DNA of 64,000 nucleotides from Desulfovibrio sp. Fe33 (GCF_028532725.1 NZ_JAQKGU010000007.1:62001-126000); one strand, 5' to 3'; numbered from the stretch's first letter, positions 24,238 through 33,296 are shown. Notes: generated from the letters alone by a model not told the origin. A program made the numbers and translations.

Positions 24238-26505
24238 ATGGACAGGGAACGGAGAATCCAGGGCCTGAGGGATCGGCTGCATTACATACAGGACATCTTC
24301 GCCAACCGCGACGATGAGTCCATACGGCTGTTGGCCGCCAAGTTCGGCGAACTCATGGAACGCCACGAGACCATTCCGGGCGGGGCCAAGCGCGAGGAGC
24401 TCGTGCGCATCGAGGATCTGTTCGATTTTTCCGAGCGCAAACTCGACACCACCCTGACCCCCATGGATCGGGTGCGCATCGTCCGTCATCCCCAGCGAAT
24501 CTGCCTCAAGGACATTCTGGAGAACGTCTACGACAACTACACGGAGATCGGCGGCCGGGGCGAGTACAACATCGACCCGAGTATGCTCATCGCCCGCGCC
24601 GTGTTTTCGCGCAGGGTGGGGGACAAGGTCATCAATCAGATGGTCATGGTCATCGGCCAGGAAAAGGGGCACGGCGAGGCCTTTCGCAACGGCGGTTCGG
24701 TCAAGCCTTGGGGCAACGCGAAGGCCTTGCATTACATGAAGGTGGCCGAGACCGAGAACATCCCGGTGCACGCCTTCGTGTTCACGCCGGGTGCGTACCC
24801 CGTGGAGGACTGGCCCGGAGCGGCCCAGCAGATCGCCCGCAACCTCTACGAATTGGCCGGGCTGCGCGTGCCTGTCATTTCCGTCTTTTCCGAGGGCGGT
24901 TCGGGCGGAGCCGAGGCCATAGGCCTGGCCGATCGCAGGATCATGCTCTCCCATGGCTATTATTCCGTGATCTCGCCCGAGGGCGCGGCGGCCATTGAGG
25001 CCGGGCTGCGCAGCGGCGACCGGACCACTCCCGAGCTCATCGAAAAATGCGCCCGGCAGTTGTGCATCACCGCCGAGGACAATCTGCGGAACGGTTATGT
25101 GGACCGCGTGCTTCAGGAACCGCCGCTGGGCGCGCGCCCGTATCATTACGACTTTTTCCATGAACTGAGGCGCGAGCTTATCCAGACCACCAACGAGGTG
25201 GTCAGCTCGGTCAAGTCCATGAAGCTCTATCGCGCCATGGCTGTGCGCACCTCCAAGACCGACGATGCCGAATCCATCTATATGCGTTGGACACTGTCTT
25301 CGTCCGCGCTCGACAGGCTGGTGGACTTGCGCCAGCGGAAGTTCCGGGCCATGAGCCGCCACGCCCGTCTGGACGGCACCGGGGTTGTCAGCCGTGCCGT
25401 GGCCGCCACCAAGGGGACGGTTTGGGCCGCCCATTCCTTCCTGCGTTACGACCTGCTCGGGCGTCAGAAAAAACGGCTCAACGCCATGTTCGAGGACCTC
25501 GGGGCCGAGGCGCACCTTGTCCGTCACAAGGTGTTCATGCCGCTGAAGAAGACTCTGGATCGCGTCCTCCCCGGCAATAACGGGGAACAGCCCAAGGTGG
25601 GGGTGGCCGTGGTGGACAGGCTGACCCGGCTTTCCTGCCCCGAGGACGGCGCATGTCTGGTGGGCAGCGAATGGGCGTGGACCAGCCCGCGCAGCCAGGA
25701 GGACCGCACCATCTCCTGTCCCAACGTCCGCACTCATCATTGTCCGGACCTGTGGGTTCCGGACCTCTTCGGCGATTTCGCTGGGGTCTGCCCCTCCTGC
25801 GGCCATCATTTTCCCATGGAGTACCGCTGGTATCTCGAGAACGTCTTCGGCTACAGCGAGGCCAAGGAGTTCAACCGGCAATTGGAGTCCGTGAATCCCC
25901 TTGGTTACGAGAAATTCGACACCAAGCTGGACAAGGCCAAGGAGCGGACCGGCCTCAAGTCCGCCTGCATCACCTTCGAGACCTCCATTGAGGAGGTGGA
26001 TACCGTGGTGGCCGTGCTTTGCGCGCCCTTCAGAGGCGGTTCCGTGGGGGCGGCCGAGGGCGAAAAGTTCATCCGCGCGGCGGAACGCGCCACCCGCAAG
26101 CGGCAGCCGTTCATCGCCTATGTGCACGGCACGGCGGGCATTCGGATTCAGGAGGGCGTCAACGGCGTCATCCAGATGCCGCGCTGCACCATCGCCGTGC
26201 GGAGGTACATCGACGCGGGCGGCCTGTACCTGGTGCTCTACGACACCAACTCCTACGCCGGCCCCGTGGCCAGCTTCCTCGGCTGTTCGCCGTACCAGTT
26301 CGCGGTGCAATCCTCGAACATCGGTTTCGCCGGACCGGGCGTCATCAGCGAAACCACGGGCACTGCGGTGCCTCCCAACTACCATCAGGCCTACCACGCA
26401 CTGTCGCGGGGCCACATCCACGGCATATGGGATCGCCGCGAGGTCAAGAAAAACCTCCATCAGTCGCTCCTGACCATGGGCGGGCGCAACCTTTACTATC
26501 GCTGA
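24238..26505 (+). CDS. Fused carboxyltransferase, AccA-like then AccD-like
   Basis: A 755-residue protein joining both carboxyltransferase halves. The N-terminal half resembles AccA: VIGQEKGHGEAFRNGGSVKPWGNAKALHYM, FTPGAYPVEDWPGAAQQIARNLYELAG and SEGGSGGAEAIGLADRRIMLSHGYYSVISPEGAAAI. The C-terminal half resembles AccD: a zinc-finger-like cluster (C...C around CPNVRTHHCPDLW and VCPSCGHHFPMEYRWYLENVF, about residues 492-540), then YVHGTAGIRIQEGVNGVIQMPR and FAGPGVISETTG. It would transfer CO2 from carboxybiotin to acetyl-CoA for fatty acid synthesis. In E. coli these are separate subunits. It starts 2 nt after the carboxylase gene. Confidence 0.88.
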   Translation: MDRERRIQGLRDRLHYIQDIFANRDDESIRLLAAKFGELMERHETIPGGAKREELVRIEDLFDFSERKLDTTLTPMDRVRIVRHPQRICLKDILENVYDNYTEIGGRGEYNIDPSMLIARAVFSRRVGDKVINQMVMVIGQEKGHGEAFRNGGSVKPWGNAKALHYMKVAETENIPVHAFVFTPGAYPVEDWPGAAQQIARNLYELAGLRVPVISVFSEGGSGGAEAIGLADRRIMLSHGYYSVISPEGAAAIEAGLRSGDRTTPELIEKCARQLCITAEDNLRNGYVDRVLQEPPLGARPYHYDFFHELRRELIQTTNEVVSSVKSMKLYRAMAVRTSKTDDAESIYMRWTLSSSALDRLVDLRQRKFRAMSRHARLDGTGVVSRAVAATKGTVWAAHSFLRYDLLGRQKKRLNAMFEDLGAEAHLVRHKVFMPLKKTLDRVLPGNNGEQPKVGVAVVDRLTRLSCPEDGACLVGSEWAWTSPRSQEDRTISCPNVRTHHCPDLWVPDLFGDFAGVCPSCGHHFPMEYRWYLENVFGYSEAKEFNRQLESVNPLGYEKFDTKLDKAKERTGLKSACITFETSIEEVDTVVAVLCAPFRGGSVGAAEGEKFIRAAERATRKRQPFIAYVHGTAGIRIQEGVNGVIQMPRCTIAVRRYIDAGGLYLVLYDTNSYAGPVASFLGCSPYQFAVQSSNIGFAGPGVISETTGTAVPPNYHQAYHALSRGHIHGIWDRREVKKNLHQSLLTMGGRNLYYR

Positions 26506-26578
26506 TTTTTATGAGACACCCCCCATCGTGTCCCGTGTTTGAAACAGACACGAATCAGATCGCAATAGAGGAAAAATA

Positions 26579-27229
26579 GTGCTTAATATTAAAGAGTTAC
26601 TTGATAAGGTGAAGGCTTCGCCCTACCGCGAGATCGTGGTTCGGGCCCCTCACACCGGCGTGGTCTCCTTCGCGTCCGTAAAGCCCGGTGAAAAAGTCCA
26701 TGGCCCCAGAGGCGAGTTCATGGAGAAACCCGGCACCCTGCTGGCGCAACTGACCCGCGAGAAGAACGAAAAGCCCATCCTCGCTCCCGAGAAGGGCGTC
26801 ATCGAGGCCGTGCACACGAGGTTTGAAGGGCAGTTCGTCGAGGCGGGCGAGCCGCTTGTGACAATCAAACATTACATGACCCGCAAAGAGGTTATCGAAC
26901 TCATCCTGCAGGAGGCCCTGTATCTGTTCCGGGCTCCCGAGCGGGCCAAATATTATTTCGTTCCGGAAGTGGACCAGAAACTCAAGGTTTCGGGCAAGCG
27001 TTCCGTCAAGGTCCACGACGGCATGGAATTCCTCATTGTGTCCCGCATGAAGCGGGAAACCCCGCTGGCCTATTCCGGGCCGGAGGGCATCATCTACTCC
27101 GTCTATTTCGGCCGGGGCGAAAACGTGGACGAGGGCGAGCCCCTTATCGGCGTCTGTCCCGAAGACCAGCTCTCTGTCATTCAGGATGTGGTGGCCCGCA
27201 TTCAGAGCGAGTGGGAAGAAGAGGTGTAG
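26579..27229 (+). CDS. Biotin carrier-like protein with two biotinyl-like domains
   Basis: A 216-residue protein starting at GTG. Its C-terminal domain is a biotinyl fold: EFLIVSRMKRETPLAYSGPEGIIYSVYFGRGENVDEGEPLIGV. The usual AMKM around the biotinylated lysine is RMKR, with Lys158 the expected attachment site. The N-terminal domain, IVVRAPHTGVVSFASVKPGEKV through ILAPEKGVIEAVHTRFEGQFVEAGEPLVTI, looks like a second barrel-sandwich half without an MK motif. A helical linker joins them. As third gene of the operon it is the natural carrier for the carboxylase and fused transferase. Biotinylation in so altered a motif is inference. Confidence 0.75.
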   Translation: MLNIKELLDKVKASPYREIVVRAPHTGVVSFASVKPGEKVHGPRGEFMEKPGTLLAQLTREKNEKPILAPEKGVIEAVHTRFEGQFVEAGEPLVTIKHYMTRKEVIELILQEALYLFRAPERAKYYFVPEVDQKLKVSGKRSVKVHDGMEFLIVSRMKRETPLAYSGPEGIIYSVYFGRGENVDEGEPLIGVCPEDQLSVIQDVVARIQSEWEEEV

Positions 27230-27256
27230 GCAAAACACAAGACCGGGAGGTTCGGC

Positions 27257-27598
27257 ATGGGCAGATTGCTGCAGATTCGGGTGTCGGCATGGACGTACAG
27301 CGAGGACGAGGTACGCAAGACCTGGCCCTCTTTGTGGAATCTGGCTTGGGAGGACAGTTCCGCCATCCCCAAAAAGGGCGTTATGGAACTGGCCGATGCG
27401 ATCTTCGATGCCGTGCGCGCCGGGCTCATTCCCGGCGATAAGGCCGACGTCCTCAGGGAAAACGCCGAAAAGGCGGACAAACTGCGTTTGTCCATAGAAA
27501 AAGCCCTGGGTGATTGGCGTCCCGGTGATGCGGACAAGCTCACCTATGAACTGGAAGACACCTTGGACGCACTTGAAGACAGTGCGGCCAAATTTTGA
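27257..27598 (+). CDS. Small protein of unknown function
   Basis: A 113-residue, mostly helical, acidic soluble protein that I do not recognise. It starts MGRLLQIRVSAWTYSEDEVRKTWPSLW, is rich in Trp near the N-terminus (three in the first 30 residues) and ends with an amphipathic helix TYELEDTLDALEDSAAKF. There is no signal or cysteine. A GGGAGG ribosome site lies 10 nt upstream. It sits between the carboxylase operon and ssb on the same strand, so it may be co-transcribed with either. Confidence 0.75.
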   Translation: MGRLLQIRVSAWTYSEDEVRKTWPSLWNLAWEDSSAIPKKGVMELADAIFDAVRAGLIPGDKADVLRENAEKADKLRLSIEKALGDWRPGDADKLTYELEDTLDALEDSAAKF

Positions 27599-27642
27599 TA
27601 TTGAATTTTCAAAGATGAACTTTTGTTAGGTAAGGAGTTGAA

Positions 27643-28179
27643 ATGGCTGGCAGCTTGAATAAAGTGATCCTCATCGGCAGGCTCGGGCGTGATCCCGAGT
27701 TGTCCTATACGCCCAACGGCCAGGCCCGTTGCAGGTTCTCCATCGCCACAGACGAGGGGTATCGGGACCGGCAGACCGGCCAGCGGGTGGAAAAGACCGA
27801 ATGGCACAACATCGTGGCCTGGCGTCAGCAGGCCGAGTTCTGCGGCAATTACCTGGCCAAAGGCCGGTTGGTTCTGATTGAAGGCAAACTCCAGACCCGC
27901 AAGTGGCAGGATCAGGGCTCCGGCCAGGATCGCTACATGACCGAGGTCGTGGCCGACAATATTCAGGGCCTCGACCGCGCTCCCGACGGCCAGCAGGCCG
28001 GGTACCAGCAGCAGGGCGGCTATCAGCAGCAGGGCGGTTACCAGCAGAATCGTCCCCAGCAGAATCGTCCCCCGCAGCAGAACGGCTACCAGCAGAACCC
28101 GCCCCGGCAGGACGAAGACGAGGATTTGGGTCCCGCTTTCCCGTCCGAGGCCAGCGGCATGGACGACGTGCCGTTCTAG
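27643..28179 (+). CDS. ssb: Single-stranded DNA-binding protein
   Basis: A 178-residue SSB. The N-terminal OB fold (residues 1-110) has the family pattern SLNKVILIGRLGRDPE, YTPNGQARCRFSIAT, EKTEWHNIVAW and GRLVLIEGKLQTRKWQDQ. A long disordered linker follows with repeated QQQGGYQQ and QNRPQQ units. The acidic tail GMDDVPF is the standard partner-binding tip. It protects ssDNA in replication and repair. The start follows AAGGAG. A terminator lies 22 nt after the stop. Confidence 0.97.
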   Translation: MAGSLNKVILIGRLGRDPELSYTPNGQARCRFSIATDEGYRDRQTGQRVEKTEWHNIVAWRQQAEFCGNYLAKGRLVLIEGKLQTRKWQDQGSGQDRYMTEVVADNIQGLDRAPDGQQAGYQQQGGYQQQGGYQQNRPQQNRPPQQNGYQQNPPRQDEDEDLGPAFPSEASGMDDVPF

Positions 28180-28201
28180 CCTGGGCGCAAATGTGTTTTG
28201 A

Positions 28202-28234
28202 AAAGGCCGGTCCGCAATGGGCCGGTCTTTTTTT
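28202..28234 (+). terminator. Terminator after ssb
   Basis: A 12-bp stem with two G-T pairs (28202-28213 with 28219-28230), a 5-nt loop and a run of seven T residues (28228-28234). Confidence 0.9.
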
Positions 28235-28417
28235 GCGCCCTTTTGATTTCGCCTTCATCTCTGTCCGGCCCACATCGTTGGCTGGTGTCAGGCTCTGCTT
28301 CCCAGTCTTCCTGTCCAGGGGGAGAGGTCGGGTGTGGTCGTGGCTTCACGGCGTATATCCACGGGGCGAGCGGAAATCATTCATTCGGACGGAGAGCCCG
28401 CCTATGGAAGTCCCGCG

Positions 28418-28954
28418 CTAGGTGTAGCAGATGGTATTATGGAATACCGCGCTGTCCGTTACAGCCTTGTACTGATGGGCCACATCGGCGTGAAATTTGT
28501 GGACGTCCCCCGGCTCCAGCCTGTGGAGCCGACCTTCGTGGATCAGATCGACCACGCCGCGGAGGACCACAACATGCTCCACCACGCCGAATCGGTGGGC
28601 GGCGGAAACCAGGCGGTGCCCGTTGCGAAGGGTGACTTCGAACAGCTCCATGCGCGTGGCCGGGTCATAGGGAAAGAGTTCCCGGACGAGCATGTCCGGA
28701 TCGCAGGGGATGCCCACCTGACGAAAATCCGAGCCCGTCTTGCTGGAGAAAAACGAGGCCAAGGAAATGTTCAGCCCTGCGGCGATCTTTAATAAGGTAG
28801 TGATGGTCGGGGCGGATTCCAGTCGCTCGATCTGGCCGAGCATGGCTTTGGAAACGCCTGTGAGCAGGGCGGCCTTATCGAGGCTTATCTCTTTGTCATT
28901 TCGACATTTTTTTATTATACCGGCAATGGCGGATCGGATGTCGGTCGGTGGCAC
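28418..28954 (-). CDS. XRE-family regulator with C-terminal cupin domain
   Basis: A 178-residue HTH-cupin regulator. The N-terminal Cro/CI-type helix-turn-helix is ISLDKAALLTGVSKAMLGQIERLESAPTITTLLKIAAGL (about residues 23-62). A small-molecule-binding cupin barrel follows, with VVEHVVVLRGVVDLIHEGRLHRLEPGDVHKFHADVAHQY. The start is a GTG 5 nt after AAGGAG. Such proteins often control amino-acid or polyamine uptake. It diverges from the molybdopterin/aldehyde oxidoreductase island across a 520-nt gap and could control it, but no site proves this. Confidence 0.9.
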   Translation of the reverse strand: MPPTDIRSAIAGIIKKCRNDKEISLDKAALLTGVSKAMLGQIERLESAPTITTLLKIAAGLNISLASFFSSKTGSDFRQVGIPCDPDMLVRELFPYDPATRMELFEVTLRNGHRLVSAAHRFGVVEHVVVLRGVVDLIHEGRLHRLEPGDVHKFHADVAHQYKAVTDSAVFHNTICYT

Positions 28955-29264
28955 TTGGGCTCCTTGCGCGTTGCCCTGCGCAGTTGGCGGTTGGAGTGGA
29001 CGTTATAACGCACAAACCCCCTCGTAGCAGGCGGATATGACGCAGGCAAGGGAATCCTGGGCCATCCGGAGTGGTTGAGGCCCCTTGGCGGGCTGCGTAC
29101 GGGTTCCCCATTCCCGAATTCGCATTTCCATGGTGGTTTTAGCTGGAGCAAAATTGTTTTTTATCCCGTTTTTACCCCGGTATAAGGTCGGGATTCGTTC
29201 GGTCGGTGTTCGAAAAATGGACATATAACACAATGAAAAATATAGTTTAAATTTCAAAGAGCGG
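28955..29264. other. Divergent intergenic region, left part
   Basis: This stretch between the XRE-cupin gene and the island promoter becomes AT-rich after about 29140. I see no gene. A GTTATAAC palindrome at about 29002-29009 may belong to the XRE gene's own promoter on the minus strand. Confidence 0.35.
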
Positions 29265-29293
29265 TTGACCTAAAATTCTCATGGGAATATATT
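29265..29293 (+). promoter_or_regulatory. Promoter of the aldehyde oxidoreductase island
   Basis: TTGACC (29265-29270), a 17-nt spacer and TATATT (29288-29293). This would give a leader of about 175 nt before the first gene. A second possible start uses an extended -10 TGTGATAAT at 29394-29402. Confidence 0.6.
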
Positions 29294-29371
29294 GAGTTCA
29301 ACCCGGCATAATTGTTCGACAGCCGGATTCCGGGTGCAAAAGGGTGCCCAGGGATGGCTATATCCTTGTGT

Positions 29372-29389
29372 TATGTCTAATTAGGCATA
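29372..29389 (+). promoter_or_regulatory. Candidate operator palindrome in the island leader
   Basis: TATGtCTAATTAGgCATA is an 18-bp palindrome with a single mismatched pair around a perfect CTAATTAG core. It lies just upstream of the possible extended -10 at 29394-29402. The binding protein is unknown; the XRE-cupin regulator or a molybdate/tungstate-responsive regulator are candidates. Confidence 0.45.
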
Positions 29390-29408
29390 TAAGTGTGATA
29401 ATACGTGT

Positions 29409-29456
29409 CCGAATGGCGGCGTTTCCCGTCCGGGGGAACATGGTCGCCCTGTTCGG
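29409..29456 (+). promoter_or_regulatory. Nested leader hairpin before the molybdopterin-binding gene
   Basis: Three nested helices can form: CCGAA/TTCGG (29409-29413 with 29452-29456), GGCG/CGCC (29415-29418 with 29445-29448) and TTCCC/GGGAA (29423-29427 with 29434-29438). The structure ends 4 nt before the ribosome site GGAG (29461-29464). It could control translation, possibly as a cofactor-sensing RNA; I could not match it to the Moco riboswitch consensus. Confidence 0.4.
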
Positions 29457-29474
29457 AGTTGGAGTGCAGAGACA

Positions 29475-30491
29475 ATGAAGACCGTTCCAGTTCAGGAAGC
29501 CGTGGGCATGGTGCTGTGTCACGACATGACCAAGATAGTCCCCGGCGAATGCAAGGGGCCGGTGTTCCGCAAGGGACACATCATCGCTGAGGAGGATATT
29601 CAGACCCTTCTGCAAATCGGCAAGGAGCACATTTACGTGCTGGACATGGAGAAGGACTGTATTCACGAGGACGAGGCCGCCCGCCGCATCGCCGCGGCCG
29701 CCGTCGGTCCGCACGTCGCGCTGTCAGACGTTTCCGAAGGGCGCATCAACTTCATCGCGGAGCCCGGTCTGCTCGACGTCAATGTTGAAGCCCTGAACCG
29801 CATCAATTCCATCGAAGAAGTGGTGCTGGCCACTTTGCACACCGGCCAGCAGGTTACTGAGACCCGGCCCGTTGCCGGAACCCGTGTGGTCCCGCTGGTC
29901 ATCAAGGAAGAAAAGATACGACAGGTGGAGGCCATCTGCGCCGAGTACGACTACGTGGTCGGCATCCGTCCGTTCCGGCGGTTCAACGTCGGGCTGGTGA
30001 CAACCGGCAGCGAAGTCTACCACGGCCGTATTCAGGACAAGTTCGGGCCGGTCATCCGCAAGAAGTTTTCCCGGCTTGGTTCCGAGGTCATGGGGCAGAC
30101 GCTGACCTCGGACGACCCTGCCATGACCCGTGACGCCATCCTGTCCTTCATTGCCGGGGGTGCGGAGATGGTCGTGGTCACGGGGGGGATGTCCGTGGAC
30201 CCGGACGACCAGACGCCCACGGCCATCCGCTCCACCGGGGCCGAGGTGATTACCTATGGTTCCCCGACGTTTCCCGGCGTCATGTTCATGGTCGCGGAGC
30301 TGAACGGCGTGCCCATCCTCGGGCTGCCGGGCTGCGTCATGTACTACCGGGCTTCGGTTTTCGACCTTATCGTGCCGCGCATTCTGGCCGGGGAGAAGAT
30401 TGCCCGCGAGGACATCGTGTCCCTGGGGCATGGCGGCTTTTGCGCTACCTGCGAGGTGTGTCGTTATCCCATCTGCCCCTTTGGCAAATAG
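29475..30491 (+). CDS. Molybdopterin-binding (MoeA/MogA-like) protein
   Basis: A 338-residue protein with an N-terminal MoeA-like region (residues 1-170, EAVGMVLCHDMTKIVPGECKGPVFRKGHIIAEEDI) and a MoCF_biosynth molybdopterin-binding fold (about 172-315): VGLVTTGSEVYHGRI, the AMTRDAILSFIAGGAEMVVVTGGMSVDPDDQTP block and GVPILGLPGCVMY. It ends with a cysteine cluster CATCEVCRYPICPFGK not found in standard MoeA, possibly a metal site. It is likely a molybdenum-insertion or cofactor-handling factor for the aldehyde oxidoreductase encoded next. It is about 60 residues shorter than MoeA and has no full catalytic domain set, so a direct MoeA call would be too strong. Confidence 0.85.
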   Translation: MKTVPVQEAVGMVLCHDMTKIVPGECKGPVFRKGHIIAEEDIQTLLQIGKEHIYVLDMEKDCIHEDEAARRIAAAAVGPHVALSDVSEGRINFIAEPGLLDVNVEALNRINSIEEVVLATLHTGQQVTETRPVAGTRVVPLVIKEEKIRQVEAICAEYDYVVGIRPFRRFNVGLVTTGSEVYHGRIQDKFGPVIRKKFSRLGSEVMGQTLTSDDPAMTRDAILSFIAGGAEMVVVTGGMSVDPDDQTPTAIRSTGAEVITYGSPTFPGVMFMVAELNGVPILGLPGCVMYYRASVFDLIVPRILAGEKIAREDIVSLGHGGFCATCEVCRYPICPFGK

Positions 30492-30558
30492 TTCACGGTT
30501 CCCCCGGGGACCCAACGTATCTGCGAGACAGTGAGAACAAATTAGGAGGAAAACTGCC

Positions 30559-33276
30559 ATGATTAAACGGACGCTCCAAGTAAACGGAGTCCCCAGGATC
30601 GTCGTGTGCGAGCCTGAAGAGTCCCTGGCCAATGTATTGCGCCAGAACCTGGGACTGACCAGCGTCAAGATCGGCTGCGGCTCGGGTCAGTGCGGCAGCT
30701 GCACCATCCTGCGGGATGACAAGCTGGTTCGGTCTTGCACCGTCAAGATGAAGCGGGTCAAAAACGAAACCAAAATTATGACCCTGGAAGGTCTCGGCAC
30801 GCCCGACAACCTCCATCCCATCCAGATGGCCTGGATCGCCTTTGGCGGCGCCCAGTGCGGCTTCTGTTCCCCCGGTTTCCTGGTGTCGACCTACGCGTTG
30901 CTGACCGAGAACCCGAGCCCGACCCGCGACGAAGTCCGCGATTGGTTCCAGAAGCATAAGAACGTCTGCCGCTGCACCGGCTACAAACCTTTGGTCGACG
31001 CCGTCATGGCAGCCGCGGAAGTTATGCGCGGCGACAAGACCATGGACGACCTGACCTTCAAGATTCCCGAAGACGGCCGCATCTGGGGCACCAAGTACCC
31101 GCGTCCGTCCGCCGTGGCCAAAGTCACCGGCACCTGGGACTTCGGCGCGGACATGGGCCTGCGTCTGCCCCCCGGAAGCCTTTACTGCGAACTGGTTCAG
31201 GCGGAGGTGTCCCACGCCAACATCCTGTCCATCGACGTGACCGAGGCCGAGACCGTTCCCGGCGTCTTCAAGGTCGTGACCCACAAGGACGTCAAGGGCA
31301 AGAACCGCATCACCGGCCTGATTACCTTCCCGACCAACCTCGGCGACGGCTGGGATCGTCCCATCCTGTGCGACGAAAAGATCTTCCAGTTCGGTGACGC
31401 CATAGCCATCGTCTGCGCCGATTCTCCGCAGGCGGCCAAGGAAGGCGCGGCCAAGGTCAAGGTGGAGCTCGAGCAACTGCCCGAGTACATGAGCGCTCCT
31501 GCGGCCATGGCCGAGGACGCCATCGAAATCCATCCCGGCACCCCCAACGTCTACTACGTGCAGAAAGAGGCGAAGGGCCCGGACACCAAACCCATCTTCG
31601 AGAACGCGGACGTGGTCGTGGAGGGTGATTACTACACCCAGCGCCAGCCGCATATGCCCATCGAGCCGGACGTAGGGTTCGCCTACATCGGCGAAGAGGG
31701 CAAGCTGGTGATCCACTCCAAGTCCATCGGCATCCATCTGCATCTGCTGATGATCGCCCCCGGTCTGGGCGTGGAGCCCGAGAACATGGTCCTGGTCCAG
31801 AACCCCACCGGAGGCACCTTCGGCTACAAGTTCTCCCCGACTATGGAAGCGCTGGTCGGCGCGGCTGCTTTGGCGACCGGACGTCCCGTGTTCCTGAACT
31901 ACACCTGGAAACAGCAGCAGCAGTACACCGGCAAGCGCTCTCCGCAGTTCACCACCGTGCGCCTGGCCGCCTCCAAGGACGGCAAGCTGCTCGGCATGGA
32001 GACCGATTGGACCGTGGATCACGGCCCGTACTCCGAGTTTGGCGACCTGCTGACCCTGCGCGGCGCGCAGTACATCGGCGCGGGCTACGACATCCCGGCC
32101 ATCCGAGGCGAGGGCCGCACCGTGTGCACCAACCACTGCTGGGGCGCGGCCTTCCGCGGCTACGGCGCTCCCGAGTCGGAGTTCCCCTCCGAGGTGTGCA
32201 TGGACGAACTGGCCGAGAAGCTGGGCATGGACCCGTTGGAGCTGCGTTACAAGAACGTCTACCGCAAGGGTTCCACCACGCCTACCGGCCAGGACCCCGA
32301 GGTTTACTCTCTGCCTGAGATGCTCGACAAAATCCGTCCCAAGTATGAAGAGGCGAAGAAGTTCGCGGCCGAGAACTCCACCGACGCCAAAAAGCTCGGT
32401 GTGGGCGTCTCCGTCGGCGTGTACGGCTCCGGCCTGGACGGCCCGGACACCGCCGAGGTGGACATCGCCCTGAACGAGGACAACACCGTCACCGTCTTCA
32501 GCGCTTGGGGCGACCACGGCCAGGGCGCGGACATGGGCACCCTGGGCACCGCTCACGAGGCCCTTCGTCCCCTGAACCTGTCCCCGGAACAGATCCACCT
32601 GGTCATGGCTGACACCAGCCTGGCGCCGGCGGCGGGTCCTGCGGGCGGCAGCCGTTCTCAGGTCGTCGTAGGCCAGGCCATCAAGAACGCCTGCGAACAG
32701 CTCGTCGCAGCCATGAGGAAGCCCGACGGTTCCTTCCGCACCTATGAGGACATGACTGCCGACGGGCTGGAGCTGCGCTACCACGGCAAGTGGTCCGCTC
32801 CGGCCAGTGATTGCGATGCGAACGGCCAGGGCAATCCGTTCTGCTGCTACATGTACGGCGTGTTCCTGTCCCTGGTTTCCGTGGACGTCGCCACCGGCAA
32901 GACCACCGTCGAGAAGATGGTCACCGTGGCCGATATCGGCGTGGTCAACAACTACCTCCTGGTGGACGGCCAGATTCACGGCGGCGTCGCCCAGGGCATC
33001 GGCCTCGCGCTGTCCGAGGATTACGAGGATATCAAGAAGCACGCCAACATGGCGGGCGCCGGTATCCCGTACATCAAGGATATCCCGGACAACATGGAGA
33101 TCATCTACGTTGAGACCCCGCGTCCCGACGGTCCCTTCGGCGCTTCCGGCGTCGGCGAGATGCCATTGACCGCTCCGCACGCGGCGATCATCAACGCCAT
33201 CTACAACGCTTGCGGCGCGCGCATTCGCGAACTGCCGGCCTACCCTGAGAAAGTGCTTGCCGCCCTCAAGGGCTAA
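30559..33276 (+). CDS. mop: Molybdenum-containing aldehyde oxidoreductase (Mop)
   Basis: A 905-residue enzyme of the xanthine oxidase family, very like D. gigas aldehyde oxidoreductase. It oxidises aldehydes to carboxylic acids. The first [2Fe-2S] cluster uses C40/45/48/60 and the second C100/103/137/139, the positions known from the D. gigas protein. The molybdopterin cytosine dinucleotide domain follows (KYPRPSAVAKVTGTWDFGAD, TGGTFGYKFSPTMEAL, GAAFRGYGAPESEF) and the catalytic Glu is E867 in SGVGEMPLT. There is no FAD domain, as in the D. gigas enzyme. The start follows AGGAGGAAA. A terminator directly downstream suggests the enzyme is made in excess of its accessory proteins. Confidence 0.96.
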   Translation: MIKRTLQVNGVPRIVVCEPEESLANVLRQNLGLTSVKIGCGSGQCGSCTILRDDKLVRSCTVKMKRVKNETKIMTLEGLGTPDNLHPIQMAWIAFGGAQCGFCSPGFLVSTYALLTENPSPTRDEVRDWFQKHKNVCRCTGYKPLVDAVMAAAEVMRGDKTMDDLTFKIPEDGRIWGTKYPRPSAVAKVTGTWDFGADMGLRLPPGSLYCELVQAEVSHANILSIDVTEAETVPGVFKVVTHKDVKGKNRITGLITFPTNLGDGWDRPILCDEKIFQFGDAIAIVCADSPQAAKEGAAKVKVELEQLPEYMSAPAAMAEDAIEIHPGTPNVYYVQKEAKGPDTKPIFENADVVVEGDYYTQRQPHMPIEPDVGFAYIGEEGKLVIHSKSIGIHLHLLMIAPGLGVEPENMVLVQNPTGGTFGYKFSPTMEALVGAAALATGRPVFLNYTWKQQQQYTGKRSPQFTTVRLAASKDGKLLGMETDWTVDHGPYSEFGDLLTLRGAQYIGAGYDIPAIRGEGRTVCTNHCWGAAFRGYGAPESEFPSEVCMDELAEKLGMDPLELRYKNVYRKGSTTPTGQDPEVYSLPEMLDKIRPKYEEAKKFAAENSTDAKKLGVGVSVGVYGSGLDGPDTAEVDIALNEDNTVTVFSAWGDHGQGADMGTLGTAHEALRPLNLSPEQIHLVMADTSLAPAAGPAGGSRSQVVVGQAIKNACEQLVAAMRKPDGSFRTYEDMTADGLELRYHGKWSAPASDCDANGQGNPFCCYMYGVFLSLVSVDVATGKTTVEKMVTVADIGVVNNYLLVDGQIHGGVAQGIGLALSEDYEDIKKHANMAGAGIPYIKDIPDNMEIIYVETPRPDGPFGASGVGEMPLTAPHAAIINAIYNACGARIRELPAYPEKVLAALKG

Positions 33277-33296
33277 CGGCACCAAACCGTAATAAC

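Noticed and set aside
24181-26460. A 759-codon open frame opposite the fused carboxyltransferase
   Set aside because: Antisense shadow. The carboxyltransferase frame carries conserved motifs along its full length.
29300-29474. Firm call of a molybdenum-cofactor riboswitch
   Set aside because: Hairpins exist and the context fits, but I could not match the conserved core from memory, so it is reported only as a structured leader.
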